A DNA stretch of 64,000 nt from Sarcophilus harrisii (lineage: Eukaryota > Chordata > Mammalia > Dasyuromorphia > Dasyuridae), in contig NC_045431.1 in assembly GCF_902635505.1 (NCBI RefSeq), positions 15,593,001 through 15,657,000 of the forward strand. The letters are read 5' to 3'. Under the pieces are notes generated by a model. The model worked only from the letters and a program-made list of their open reading frames with translations, searched no databases and was not told where the DNA came from. Below are positions 35,886 through 48,780 of the stretch, in pieces. Made by a program: the position numbers and the translations under genes. Numbering within the stretch: the first letter of the stretch is position 1; every line of letters starts with the position of its first letter.

Positions 35886-37481
35886 AGGGGATGCATTTTT
35901 GAAAGATTGGGAATAAGTTCCTTTGATTTACTTCTTCCTTTTCTCCTTATCCTTAACAACTCTTCAACATGCTTTTGTTCATATGAAATCTTATCCTTTC
36001 CCCCCACCCCAATTAGCAAAAATAAGTTTCAGATCCGATCTCTTGCCCAGATTCTCATCAAGAATTTTTAGACTAAAGTTAAAGTCTACCCTATGAGATC
36101 TTTATTTTTTTTTTTAATTCTAGTTCTTGGGTCTATAAGCCTGAAATGAATTTATATAATTACTGTAGAAGGTATTATTTCTTGTATCTTTCTTGCTAAT
36201 TGAACATTTCCAGGTTAAGGAGTTAGGTCAGAAAGTACCATCAGCACAGAGTCAGAAAGCATGGGGATGCTATTTAATTAATCAGTACCCTGACAAAGCA
36301 TCATATGATTGATTTCAAAATGGCGGCATGATCTGACAGATAATGGGCCAGAGGCTGCCAAGGGCTGCAATGCAAATGAAAACCAAGCCTTTTGGAAACT
36401 CTCCTAATTATCCTGTTCTTCTGTCTGGTAATTAATACAGTAGAACACTTTATTAAGTATCAACTTTGCCATCAGAAGATCATAGTTTGTGAATAAGTCA
36501 CATTCCCTGCCATGTCAGCCCGGGCAGTTGACTCTTGGACATTAGGGACCTACATTATGCTGTCAGGACCAGAAATATTAACCCCTCTCATTCGACTGGG
36601 CTTGATCAAAGAGGCTCCGAGGTTCTCCAGTGTCGGCTCTGTTGTGCTTGAGATTGGAGCACTTTTTCTCCTCCCTGGCAGAGGGCATCTCTCCTTTCCC
36701 CAGCTCCATTCCTCCGTGGCCCACTCGGCTGTGGGGTGTAGAAAGTGCTGAACTTGGAGCTGGGAAACACACAGTATTTTTCCTCCTCTCTTCCCAGGCT
36801 TACTTAAGAAAGAAATGAGAAAGGGCTTCCCAAGTCTTTAAAATGCTGTGTCAGTATTGGCTGGAAATGTTATGTATCTAAGGTCTCTCCTCCCAGAGGC
36901 TTAGTGAGATGGAGCACAGAGTAGTTAGGTGGGGTTAGCAATACTCAGCCACGTGAGGGAAGCACAGAGACTTTAGGAGGAGATGACCTGAGGAAGTATA
37001 GGAACTTTGAGAGGGGAGCCCTAAGGACCCTTTTAAAATTGGCTGGAGATTGTGAAAGCCAAGGAGATAGTCCTGGTCATCAGAGAATGCTGGATAGGCT
37101 AACATGGCTACTCCTTCCAGAGTCTACCTTTTTCTCAGCTTGCCCTGGATACAAGAGTCCAGGCTGTCTGAACAAAGGCTGGGAAAGGTCACCATCTCAT
37201 ATCAGGAGCCACCTTGTCCTTCTTATTTTTAAGTGTGTTTTCCTTTGTTTCCTCAGAGGTGGTTTGGGACTTCAGAACCAAGTTTTCAGGCCACCAACCA
37301 TTGTAGTACTAGGGGGGACAGGATGATATCTTTCCAAAGTAACTAGCAAAGGCTTGTCCCTGAGCAATTTGTGGCTTCGAGAAAGACACCAAACTTGTCA
37401 GAGGACACATGGGACAGCGGGAAAAGGGAAGATTTCAAAGAAGGGAAGGGAAAGTCTAGAGGAACTTCAGAACAGGGAGAA
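35886..37481. other. intergenic; candidate conserved element at 36260-36450
   Basis: No exon seen. The piece at 36260-36450 is repeat-free and holds several homeodomain-like TAATTA sites and an octamer ATGCAAAT near 36372. Confidence 0.4.
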
Positions 37482-37496
37482 GTCAGGGAAGTTTTT

Positions 37497-38036
37497 TTTT
37501 TTTTTTTTTTTTTTTTATTTAATAGCCTTTTATTTACAGGATATATACATGGGTAACTTTACAGCATTAACAATTGCCAAACCTCTTGTTCCAATTTTTC
37601 ACCTCTTACCCCCCCCCTCCCCTAAATGGCAGGATGACCAGTAGATGTTAAATATATTAAAATATAACTTAGATACACAATAAGTATACATGACCAAAAC
37701 GTTATTTTGCCGTAGAAAAAGAATCAGACTCTGAAATATTGTACAATTAGCTTGTGAAGGAAATCAAAAATGCAGGTGTGCATAAATATAGGGATTGGGA
37801 ATTCAATGTAATGGTTTTTAGTCATCTCCCAGAGTTATTTTTCTGGGCATAGCTAGCTCAGTTCATTACTGCTCCATTAGAAATGATTTGGTTGATCTCG
37901 TTGCTGAGGATGGCCTGATCCATCAGAACTGGTCATCATCTAGTATTGTTGTTGAAGTATATAATGATCTCCTGGTCCTGCTCATTTCGCTCAGCATCAG
38001 TTCGTGTAAGTCTCTCCAGGCCTTTCTGAAATCATC
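37497..38036 (-). mobile_element. young 5'-truncated L1 with 15-bp target duplication
   Basis: Antisense L1 3' end beginning with a T-run of about 20 (its poly(A) tail) and continuing through 'aatagccttttatttacagg', 'ggcaggatgaccagtagatg' and 'ctcatttcgctcagcatcag'. It is flanked by a perfect GTCAGGGAAGTTTTT at 37482-37496 and 38037-38051. The long tail and perfect duplication mark a recent insertion. Confidence 0.95.
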
Positions 38037-38599
38037 GTCAGGGAAGTTTTTGAAGGACTGCCTTGAAAGGGCTAGAAAATCTGATTAGTTAGAAATACCC
38101 ACGAGTCAGGGGGGACCAATGGGCTTTAAAAATCAACCTCACAGGCTTTGAGTTACATGGAGCAAAAGCCAGTGATGAGATTAGAGAATTGCTCCCTCTA
38201 ATCTTGGATGGGGAGAGGGAGGAAGACACTGGGGAGAAACAAAGGGGATTGTGATGAATGATCTTTTGGTTATTTACCTGCAGTTCAAATTCCTCCAGTG
38301 CCCCAAACCACAAAGAGCTGCTTGCCCAAGGTGCTGTGGGCCAAGCCTCTTGGTCGATATTATTGACAACCTCCATGCAGAGTTTGTCTGCAGTGTACCC
38401 AGAGCAGTTTACATGAATGTGTCAGCTTTCTCTGGGGTCCTGAATCTCACCTTAAAGAAGTAAGAAATATGGGACATAGCACATTCCCAAATAACTAAAG
38501 TGCAAAGTAGAAGACAAAGAGTGAGTCCTAAAGAATTCCTTTGAGGAGTTCTGATCTTACCCCAAACATTCACCAAAAACTTTGGTTTTTGGTGGTCTT

Positions 38600-38700
38600 G
38601 GGGCAGCTAGTGTACTAGGGATGGAGCAGCTGGTGGCAAGAGTATCTGAGTCAAATCTGCCTTCAGATACTTACTGGCAAGTCATTTAACCCCTCAAAAA
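38600..38700 (+). mobile_element. SINE fragment
   Basis: 'ggggcagctagtgtactagg' head, a degraded B box and 'ggcaagtcatttaacccctc' tail. Confidence 0.65.
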
Positions 38701-39470
38701 TTTATTATTATTATTATTTATTAAAGCTTTTTATTTACAAAGCATATGCATGGGTAATTTTTCAACACTGACCCTTGTAAAACCTTCTGTTCCAAATTTT
38801 CCCTTCCTTTCCCCCACCCCCTCCCCTAGATGGCAGGTAGTACAATATATGTTAAGTATGTTAAAATATATGTTAAATCCAATATATGTATACATATTTA
38901 TACAGTTATCTTGCTGCACAAAAAAAAAATCAGATCAAGAAAGAAGGAAAAAAAAGAAAGAAAACAAAATGCAAGCAAATAACAACAGAGGGTGACAATG
39001 CTACATTGTGATCCACACTCAGTTCCCACAGTCCTCTCTAGATTAGATGGCTCTCTTCATCACTGAACAAGTGGCACTGGTTTGAATCATTTCATTGTTG
39101 AAGAGAGCCACGTCCATCAGAATTGATCATCATATAATATTGATGTTGCTGTGCACAATGATCTCCTGGTTCCGCTCATTTCACTCAGCATGAAATCATC
39201 CTATTGGTCGTTTCTTATAGAACAATAATATTCCATAATATTCATATACCGTAACTTATTCAGCCATTCTCCAATTGATGAAGTTTCCAGTTTCTAGCCA
39301 TTACAAAGAGGGCTACCTTAAACATTTTTGCATATGTAGGTCCCTTTCCCTCCTTTAACCGCTCTACTGGGCTTATATAGTCATGAGAAACTGCTGGGCT
39401 TATATAGTTATAAAAACCCTGCTGGGTCAAAGGGTATGCACAGTTTGATAACTTTGCTTCAAAAATTGTT
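38700..39470 (-). mobile_element. L1 LINE 3' end, antisense
   Basis: Starts with an ATT-rich tail and 'aagctttttatttacaaagc', then the UTR and ORF2 end ('ggtcaaagggtatgcacagt' near 39425). It is older than the L1 at 37.5 kb and has internal small deletions. Confidence 0.9.
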
Positions 39471-40330
39471 TAATAAAAGTCTATTTTCTTAATAACAATA
39501 ATCTTTCAGAGATCATATGGCTTCAGAGAACAGATTCCTGTAAAATTTTCAGGAAAATGAATTTTCAGCTCATCTCAATGGTAGTAGAACTGGACATGAC
39601 AAGTGTGAATGGGCTGAAATATATTACCAACAAAGAAATGCTCCATTGAGATCCACACAAATTTCAAGAGATCTCGAGGAAGTCTCTTAACAACTTGAAG
39701 GAATGAGGGAGGACATAGAAAAGAGCTGGATAAAATGAAAACGCATGGATGAGATCCAGTCTGCCCCACTGGAGGAAGTACCTATAGCAATGTGATAACA
39801 TCCATTGAAATAAAAATATTAGCCATCAAAACAACATTAAGAGATCATCTAGTACTACCCTTTGGTTTTCCAGAAGAAACTGAACAATAGAGATATGAAG
39901 TTACTTGTATACTTACAATATAGTCAGGTCGAGAATCTTCAATCTCTTTCTTTCTAGGGATGGCTCTTTATACAACCTACCTGCAATTCTGGATTCTTAA
40001 AAATTAAATATACAGCCTTAGTTTTTGGTTGATTGGGCTTAATTACCACTAAGGTCCCTTAAACTGCTAAATCCTAGCCAGAACATTATAGTTTTCACAG
40101 TGGTTCCTGTTTATTACCTCATTTGGTCTGTGAAAAAAATACTACAGGCTTGATCAGCCACATATCACAGGTGGGGAAGATAAAATTCAAAGGAGTTAGG
40201 TGACTATGGTCATGAAACTATTGTCAGTATCAGGATTTGAATCCAGTTCTTGAATCTGAGTTCATTGCTCTGTCCTTCCAAGTTTTCCATCTCAATTTCC
40301 CTCCCAATTCTGGGATTCTGTGCTGTCAAC
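39471..40330. other. intergenic; MIR at about 40120-40300
   Basis: Unique sequence apart from a MIR-like stretch ('acaggtggggaagataaaat', 'caggatttgaatccagttct'). Confidence 0.45.
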
Positions 40331-40334
40331 TGAA

Positions 40335-40800
40335 TTCAATCAATAAACATTTATTAAGTGGCTACTCTACAAGGACAAAAAAGAAATTATTTTCATTATC
40401 TTGAGGGTAGACAAGAAGATAGAAAACATGAGGTTATTTGGTGGTAGGCACTATCATGAGGGGAAGAACTAAACAGAAGCCTCTCATAGGAATTGCCATT
40501 TGAGCTGAGCTTTGAAGGAAACTTTAGTGTTGTCAAGAAGTTTCAATTACATATGGCTCTTGGTGATCCCATTTGGGCTTTTCTTGGCAAAGGTACTAGA
40601 GTGGTTTGACATTTCCTTCTCCAGATACTTTTACACAGGAGGAAACTGAGGCAAATGAAGTTAAGTGACTTGACTACAATTATACAGCTGGTCAGTATCT
40701 GAGACTGGATTTGCACTCAGTTCTTCCTGGCATCAGTCCCAGCAGGGTATCTGCTTAGCTGCCTAGTTGCCTACTTAGCTATTTAGCTGCTTAGTTGAAC
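40335..40800 (-). mobile_element. MIR-like start then antisense SINE with RTE tail
   Basis: 40335-40375 carries 'caataaacatttattaagtg'. 40535-40790 is an antisense tRNA/RTE-type SINE with 'ttcttggcaaaggtactaga', 'tttgacatttccttctccag' and a reversed tRNA-like end. Confidence 0.7.
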
Positions 40801-41554
40801 CAGGGATACTAAAATGGAAGTACCAGCCTCCTAGACGTACTTAATAAGTGTTTGTTGATTGATTGATAGAAGGATCCCTCCTCCTCAATATACTAATCTG
40901 AGCTGGTCTCCTCTTTAGTTTCCTTCCTCCTTCACCTCCTCCCACGCCCACCTCTAACTACTCAATCCAATTCTAGACTCTGGGGTTGAATTTTTACTGT
41001 TTTTCTGTTTTTTGAATTGGTTGAATAAGATGCCTCTTTCACTCCAGGAACTTCATTTTCCTCATGATTTTTCTCAACCACAGGTTGACTAACAATCCAT
41101 TCTCATTTATCTTAGCTTCTCCTTTGGCAAGTTGTTCATAATATGCCAAACAACTTTCTTCAAGTTAGAGAAATGGGTTGACACTGGATCTTGGGTACAG
41201 CCACATAGAAAGCTATGTGGAAAGACAAACTGGAATTCAAATGGAGTTATTTGACTTCAAATCCAAATCACTCTGACTTTCACTGAGTGGCCAATAATAG
41301 GTCTCCAAACAAACCTCCCTTACTCATTGTTTGGGTGTTAATGGCTCTTAGTGAGTATAAATAGCTATTGCTTCTGTTCTGGTCAGAAACTCTGATCATC
41401 TTCCCCTCCCAGATTGATTGTTTTGGGAAGTCAAACTAAGCCATCCTTTTGCCTCAATTCTTCCCTAGTCTGTAATCACTGAATGGGTGTTGCCTCAAAC
41501 ACACTTGAAAAAGACCTTAGCTTAAAAACATCAGGGTTACCCACTGCTTCCCGG

Positions 41555-41735
41555 GCCCTTTCAGCCATGCTGCCTTATGTTTTGTCACTGGATGCCAAAG
41601 ACTTTGGAGAAGAATGAAGCTGATGACTTTGTGCAGTCCTGTTTCACTTAAATGCAATCTGCTTGCAAGTCAAGACGTCACCCTCCTTATGTCACTGGTC
41701 TTTTTCAAGAGTGAAGGACAAATAAATGTTCAGTA
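41555..41735 (+). mobile_element. marsupial dispersed repeat end
   Basis: 'cacttaaatgcaatctgctt', 'gcaagtcaagacgtcaccct' and 'caagagtgaaggacaaataa' match a repeat tail I know as common in marsupial genomes. I cannot name the family. Confidence 0.45.
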
Positions 41736-41799
41736 TTCAGTGGATTGAAATTATATGTATGCGAACTAGAAAGGATCTAAATGCTTATTGCTCCTCTCT

Positions 41800-42530
41800 T
41801 TCATTTATCCCCTTCCCTTCCTATTTCCCTGTTGAGTAAGATAAATTTCTATACTTAGCTGAGTGTGTACTTTGAACCTCTTTGAACTAATTCTGGTGAG
41901 AATGAGGTTCAAGAATAGCCTGACACTCCTCCCTATTTTTCTCTTCATTCTAAAAGCTCTTCCTTCTGTGCCTCTTTTAGGTGAGATAATTTTTCCCATT
42001 CTACCTCTCCCTTTCCCCTTCTCCCAATGTATCCCTCTTTCTCATTCCTCTTTTTTATTTGAGATCATCCCAGCATAAACAACACCATCCCAACACACAC
42101 TCCCCCAGGCCTTTTGTCGATGCACATTCCTTCTAACTCTTCTCATAATGACAAAGTTCTTAGGAGTTACATGTATCATCTTCCCATGTAGCAATGTAAT
42201 AATTTAACTTTATTGAGTCCCTTATGATTTTTTGGTGTGTGTATTTAACTTTTTGTGTTTGTGTTGGGTCTTGTGTTTGAATGTAAAAGTTTCTAATGAG
42301 TTTTAGTCTTTTCATCAGTAATCCTTGAAAGCATTCTATTTCATTAAATGATCATTGCCTCCCCCTCTCCCTCTCCCTCCAAACAATTATTCTCATGTTT
42401 GCTGGCTAGGTTATGCTATGAACCTATTTTCAAGCTTCTTATAAATTCTTAGGAGCTACATGTATCATTTTCCCATGTAACAATGTAAAAACTTTAACTT
42501 TATTTAGTCCCTTGTGATTTCTTTTTTATG
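41800..42530 (-). mobile_element. probable antisense L1 inter-ORF/5' region
   Basis: On the minus strand the text is purine-rich ('aggggaaagggagaggtaga') like the region between L1 ORF1 and ORF2. Two related segments (42161-42235 and 42449-42525) recur about 288 bases apart as a direct repeat. Confidence 0.4.
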
Positions 42531-42949
42531 TTTATCTTTTTATGCTCCTTTTGAGTCTTGTATTTGAATGTCAGAGTCTTTAGTTTTGGTCTTTATCAAG
42601 AATCCCTATGTGAAATGTCTAATTGGAAAAACAACTGACCTGGAAAATGGATTAAGGAGAGAGAATTTAGGAATTATTGAACACCAGAAAACCACGATCA
42701 ATCACTTATTTCACATTCTTTTACTTTTTTTCATTCTTTTAACTTTTGTTTTATTTTTTCTTGATGTCTTATGAAGTCATTACATTCCACTTACCCAATT
42801 CTAATTTTTTAGGATTTATTGTTTTCAGTGACCTTTTATACTTGTTTTTCCATTTGGCCAATCCTATTTATTAAGGAGTTCCTTTTTTCCCATTTTTTTG
42901 GTACCTGCTTTTCCATTTTGTCTATTTTGTTTTTTATGCTTTCTTTTTT

Positions 42950-43530
42950 AAAAAATAGTTTGACATTCCCCCCCCCCCCAATTACCTGTAAAAACAATTC
43001 TAAACATTCTTTTTAAAAATCTGAGTTCAAAATTTTCTCTTTCCTTCTCTTACCCCCTTATTGAGAAAGCAAGCATTTTGAAAGAGATTATATATGTCCA
43101 ATCATGCAAAACATATTTCCATGTTGGTCATATTGTGGAACATAATAAACATAAAACTAAGCAGACCAAGAAAAATGAAGAAAAAGTATGCTTCAATCTA
43201 CATTCGGATACCATCAATTCCTTCTCTGGAAAATGGATAGTATTTCTCAACATAAGTCCTTTGAAATTGTTGTGGATCATTTTCTTGCTGGAATAACCAA
43301 GTCACTCACAGTTGATCATTATACAATATTGTTTTTAATGTTAATGTTCTCATAGTTCTCTTAATTTGTTTTGCATCGTTAATATAAGTCTTTTGGAGCT
43401 TTTCAGAAAGCATTCTGCATGTCATTTCATATAGCATAATAGCATTCCATCACAATCATAAACAACTTGTTCAGATATTTCCCAACTGATGTACATCTCC
43501 TCCATTTCCAATTCTTTGCCATCATAAAGA
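42950..43530 (-). mobile_element. old antisense L1 3' end
   Basis: C-run UTR near 42969, then 'catatttccatgttggtcat', 'agttgatcattatacaat' and 'ccatttccaattctttgcca', matching an old L1 subfamily in antisense. Confidence 0.75.
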
Positions 43531-43910
43531 GACTCTTACCATCTCTAGGGTAAAAGCTCTGGAAAATGCTGCTATTGCTATCAAGACCAGCTCCAAAGCC
43601 CACTACTAATGTTGCCTCTGTTATGCTACATCTGGCCTTCAACCTGGATTCAGTCTTTTCCTTCTCCTCTCTGAATTTATTTTAGACTGGAAGGATGTCT
43701 TGTCATGATCATTTATATGATCTTTACCGCACCAAAATTTGATTCAAGATGTTAAAATTGTTTGGAAAGAAATATTGGGAGAGGCTGTCTGGGTTGCTAC
43801 CTCTACTCTGCTATCTTAGCTCCTTTCTAAGAGTTGCTATTTACAATAAAAATGGTTATAAAATGATATCCAAAGGTAAGCTATTATTGTGTGCGATTTC
43901 TCATCATATA

Positions 43911-44012
43911 CAGAATGTCCCAAAAGTCTTAGTGTAGTTTCAAGTTTTAATATCTTAAAATCAAAAGGGACCAGTAAAGCTAAAGTCACACTAAGACTTT
44001 TGGGGCCACCTA
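43911..44012. mobile_element. Tc1/mariner MITE, about 100 bp
   Basis: Imperfect terminal inverted repeats of about 23 bases (left 'tgtcccaaaagtcttagtgt', right 'cactaagacttttgggg') with TA on both sides, enclosing about 50 bases. It is a non-autonomous mariner-type element with no transposase. Confidence 0.75.
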
Positions 44013-44019
44013 TATTTTA

Positions 44020-45890
44020 TGCCCAGGAAAGAGCAATTTCATGAGTTTTTGCTCATATTGGTACAAAAATGACAATAAGCTTTGGGATTCCAAAGCCTTT
44101 TCAAAATGATGAGAACTCTTTCTATCTTTAATCCTTAAAGGCAGCCAATCCACTATTAACATCAGTGGCAGAATCATTAATATCAAATCCCATGAGTAGT
44201 AAGTTAATTTATAAGACTTACGGGAAAGCATTAGTAGTGGGGCAATGTATCAAACTAAATAGTTGCAGAAGCTTGAAAATATCACTTTATGTTCATGGGT
44301 CCCATAAGATGGTTTTACTTGAAGGGTTTATTCCATAGTCCTTTCCAATCCTGTCATTTTCTCTGAGACAGATTTTTTTTTCAAGTGAATGAATAGATGG
44401 GAAGAGAATAAGCTCTTAACAGCCTTGTGATCTTGGATCAGAAAATAATTTGAATGGGGAGACTTTGCCCTGGACCACTGAATGTAAAGGGCACTACATT
44501 CAGAAGCTATGAAACCATTTGCAATCCTCTAGCCCACAGAAACAACAGAGCTTAGCATCTCCTTAGAAGGTATCATTAGTCAAAATAGAAAGCTATAAAA
44601 TGGTGGGTGACATCCTTATACTTAGTGTTCCAGGAATTTCAGCCTCCACATCATAGCATACTCCCTCTCAGACAATACTCCCTCCTCCCTACCTGCTACA
44701 AAAATTGCATGTTAGGACTGTGCCTTCGATAAATCACTCTTCTCTGTAGACTTGTTCCCTATCTATTAAATGAGGAATGGGGATAGACTCTAAATTTCTT
44801 TGCAGTTGTAACATTCTAGAGTGAGTATTATCTACACATAAATATATATGTATGACATGACCCAAGATCCCACAAGGAGTTAATGGCAGAGAATTAGAAA
44901 TGGGTTTTCCTGACTTCTAGCTCACTGCTCTGTTCATACCCCAGGCTTTCACCCTTATTCTTTGGACTTATTTCAGAGAACAACCGCTTATTCTTAGGTC
45001 TGGCTAATGTTCAACTAAAAATAAAGATTTTTATTTGAAACTTTTTAAAAAGGCAAGTGCCAACGGAAACCTGCATTTTTGACAGGATCCTCTAATTAAA
45101 GTTAAGATAAACCATAGTTTATTACTCTAGTCTCTGGGTTCACAGAAAGATATTATACTAAATAATGAAATGCTGTCAAATTCTAATTCTTAGGGACCTT
45201 TGGCACATAACTCAGCAGTATTCATCTTGTTTCCATTTGTCTGCTCTTACTCCCAGAGAAGTAGGGCTAAAAAGAAAATGTAACCTTCAGAAGAGAAAAT
45301 AGTACTTGATCAATTGATTGGGATGTATAGCTTGTAACCTTGTCCTGGCCCTCTAATATCTCATAGACAAATCAATGAGGCAAGAAATCAATCTAGAAAA
45401 AACTTTTTAAAAAGGCAAGAGCATGTATAATTATTTGCTAAATTTTGTAGCACTGAAGATAGAGGAAGGAGAGATTGGTGTGGTGAGAAGTATGAGTTAA
45501 GGTCAATAATATTGGGCCCAGGTTCTGTGACACTAGGTATATGAAAATGGGCCAGTCACAACATCCTTCTTGTGTGTTTTTCTTTCCTATTTTGACAATT
45601 TCGAAAATCGAAAAGGTAGAAAAACTAAAACCAAATGATCCCTTCTGAAAGTGAAGATAAGTGACCCAAGTTTGATACAGGAAGACAGCAGTGAGCAAAG
45701 AAGCAGCCTTACTTAGTAGAGGCTCTGGGAATTGGGAGTAAGATCTAGAATATCTTCACCAAAAGTTCTACAAAAGTTTGCCACTTTAGCTTGAAAAATA
45801 CCTTGTTTGTTAAGTGGGCCAGGAAAGGGATGAAGCTTTTAATTATTGTAGAGGGATATTAGCCCTAATCCCAAGGCAGAAACAAAGTGA
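44020..45890. other. intergenic; nothing but a MIR-like patch
   Basis: MIR-like text lies at about 44860-44945 ('atgacccaagatcccacaag'). No coding or RNA signal. Confidence 0.4.
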
Positions 45891-45892
45891 AC

Positions 45893-46224
45893 ATTTCCTT
45901 TTTTTTTGTCCACTTTTACTCTGCCAATAATATTGTTCTTTATACAGTCATGCCCAACTCTTTATAATTCCATGTGAAGTTTTCTTGGTAAAGATACTAG
46001 AGTGATTTGCCATTTCCTCCTCTAGCTCATTTTATAGATAAGGAACTGATGAAATCAAGATCTCAAGCTATTATGTGTCTGAGATTAGATTTGAACTCAG
46101 AAAGATAAGTCTTCCTCATTCCAAGCCTAGCATCCAGTGCACCACCTAGATTTTTCTAATAATAGTATTTGTACCTTGTTAGAGATAAATGTCTGGAGGA
46201 GGTAGAGATGGAGGGAGGGTTACA

Positions 46225-46266
<42 letters not shown>

Positions 46267-47470
46267 TACACATACACGCACACACAAAGATAGAGAGAGA
46301 CAGAGACAGAAAGTTCAGGAAAAGCTTCAAGTAAAAGGCCATTTTGAGTTGAGTTTTGAAGGACTTTAGTGATTATGTACATGAATAGAAAATAGCACAT
46401 TCACAATCCTTGGTTAACTTAGTTAACACACAGTGCTGAAAGAATGGTAATTGATGGATAAATGGGGAAAAATGGTTTCCCATCTGAAAAGGGTAGTGTT
46501 TAAAGAGTAAAGGTTGTTGATTGATTAGTTGATTAGTTGATCTCACATACACATGATTTCTCCTCAATTTCTCTCTGAAATTGTTGATGAAGTGTTAAGA
46601 CAAGTACTAGATAATTACTAGAAGTCAAGTCTTCCAATAGAACAATAATAGGACTCAATTAAATTCTCTCCTCAATCTCAAAGTATGATCTACAATTTGC
46701 TGGAGGTTCTCTTCACTAATTGAGCCAATGTCACCACTGTCCATTTGAATGTTGGAGTCTACATTTCCTGGTCTGGAGTAACAATCTGGAAAGACAGTGG
46801 ATGGAGATCAGGCCCAATGAGGTCTCTCTGGTTTTTCACTGGGGATTCCCTCCAGGACTGGAAGATGATAGATTGGTTCTGCAATGTCTTGAGGAGAAGG
46901 GAAGCTTCTCCTGACCAAGACAGTTTGGTTCTTTAAGACTTGTGGCCTAAAGTAAAAAAAGGAATTGGCCTGTTAGTAGTAGATAGTGCCAGCAGTCCCA
47001 GCAGCAGCTCTGAGCTGGGAAGTCGGTGGGTAGGGAATTAGTACATATAAAAGAAGTTCCATAGAAGCTAGGAAGATACTTCTGTTGCAACTCTTGATTC
47101 CCTCTCCAACTCTTTTCTCCCCCATAGTATTTTATTTTTTCCAATGACATGTAAAGATAATTTTCCATATTCACTTTTACAAGATTTTGTGTTATACATT
47201 TTTCTCCCTTTCCCCCCTCCCCCAAGATGACAAGCAATCTGATGTAGTTGGCTATCTAGGTCCAGCATTTCTTTTACTAATGTGTTTTTGTTTTGGTTGT
47301 TCAGAAGGCTATTTGGGGACTAGACCTGTGAACTCATCAATATAGGGAATTGAGGATGAAGGACTTGTCAGTCAATGCTAGTTGACACCTCCTCAGCTTG
47401 GATAGTTAGAGAATGGTCTAGGCTACTAGGAAGTTCAATGATGTGCCCTCAGTTAAAAAGATACTAAAGT
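45893..47470. repeat. segmental duplication block B, copy 1 (partner 61806-64000)
   Basis: A 1.6-kb block leading into SLC34A2 copy 2. It contains an antisense RTE-tailed SINE (about 45935-46150), a (CA)n run (about 46226-46286) and an antisense L1 3' end (about 47110-47240). It matches 61806-64000 at about 97% over 46680-47020. The left boundary is abrupt near 45893. Confidence 0.93.
46226..46290. repeat. (CA)n microsatellite
   Basis: CA dinucleotides with TA and CG interruptions. The partner block has a GA run at the corresponding place instead. Confidence 0.95.
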
Positions 47471-48780
47471 GAAGGGTGAACCAAGTAATCAGCCAAAAGT
47501 CTTGAACTGATTAATTGAAACCCACATAAAGACCAATGTATCCTCATTACAAATAAACCTTTTAATCTACGGGCCCCTCCTGATCTGCTTCTGTCTAGTT
47601 TGTATTTATTTCTGCAAAATGAATCAGAACCTGAGGAAAACGTTCACTTGGAAATGGGCTGATTGTTGGTCTGAGGTTCTCCGAGGTGAGAACACGGAGC
47701 CTGAGGAGTAAACAGTCCTGGCTTTTGTCCAGAGGGCCCAATTAAGCCTCCCACCATTCCTTTTCAATCGGTTATAAAAGGTCCTCAAGTGGATTTGCCA
47801 AACAGAAAAAGTCCTTTGAGTCCTTCCCTTCTTCCAAGGGTTCCTGAGCCTCCAGATTGGAGGCCCAAGCCCACCAGGCAGGGCTCCCCTCTTAGTGGCC
47901 TGAATGGCCCGGCTCCTCTTCGGCTAAGGGTTGGAAAAGAAGGGGACCCTGGTGTCCAGAAAGGGGTGAGGCCCGTGGGCCCCTTCCCACTGCCGGCCCC
48001 GCTCCCCGTCCCTTCCCTGCGCCGTCGCGGAACCCGCCCGCCCAGCGCACACGGACCGCTTTAAGCACCGTGGAAAATCTCGGCCGCAGGTGCTTGGCTG
48101 CGGCCTGGGCATTTGGGCCCTTTCCTGACCCGCCAGCCTAATACCTCGGCCTTTGGAGGAAAAGGAAAGGAAAATTGCTAGGAGAAATGGGAGGAAGGGA
48201 AATTTTCTTTTCTTTAACGTCATCCCAAAAGTTTCTTCTCTTTTTCCTCATTAAGCTTTCTTTTGGGAAAGGTCCCAGACCAAGGATGGAAAGGATCCTC
48301 CCAATTTGGGAAACACAAAAGAAGGTTTAAAAATTTTTAAACCTAGTAAAATCGCCTTTTTCACCCCCTTTTTTAGGGTTTTTTGGAAAAAATGCGCAGG
48401 GTAGTGCATTTCCCTTTCCACTCAATTTACCGATGAAAATTGAGGAAACAGATATAATTGCCCAGGGTCAAAAGCTATTCTGAGCTACATTAAATTCGAA
48501 ATTGGCTTCCTAATTAGGCCTAGCATTCTTACTTTCACCTACTTAACCCTTTTAATTAGATTTCTTTTTTTTTCTTTTTTTTTTTTCTTTTTTTATCTGA
48601 GGCTTGGGTTTCACTAATAACACTACTTAGGTTTAGCTGCACCAGTACTATGGGGTAATATGGGCCAGGGCAAACTTTGGGGACAGATTTTGGGGCAATT
48701 AAAAGGAAGGTTGATCCCCGAATGTTAAGGGTCGAAGCTTCAGGCTTCAGGTGAAACAGTAAAGCTAATTTATCCAAAGA
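47470..48780. promoter_or_regulatory. GC-rich 5' region of copy 2, possible decayed promoter
   Basis: TTATAAAAG at 47772-47780 is followed by a CpG-containing, GC-rich stretch at about 47860-48110. The position corresponds to the copy 1 promoter region, but I cannot align the two convincingly or find an exon 1 donor. Old SINE text occurs at about 48420-48550. Promoter status is inference. Confidence 0.3.

Noticed and set aside
46947-47237. Open frame of 96 codons conserved at 63488-63784 (98 codons)
   Set aside because: Both lie in the about 97% identical duplicated block and run into an antisense L1 3' end. Conservation follows from recent duplication, not from coding.
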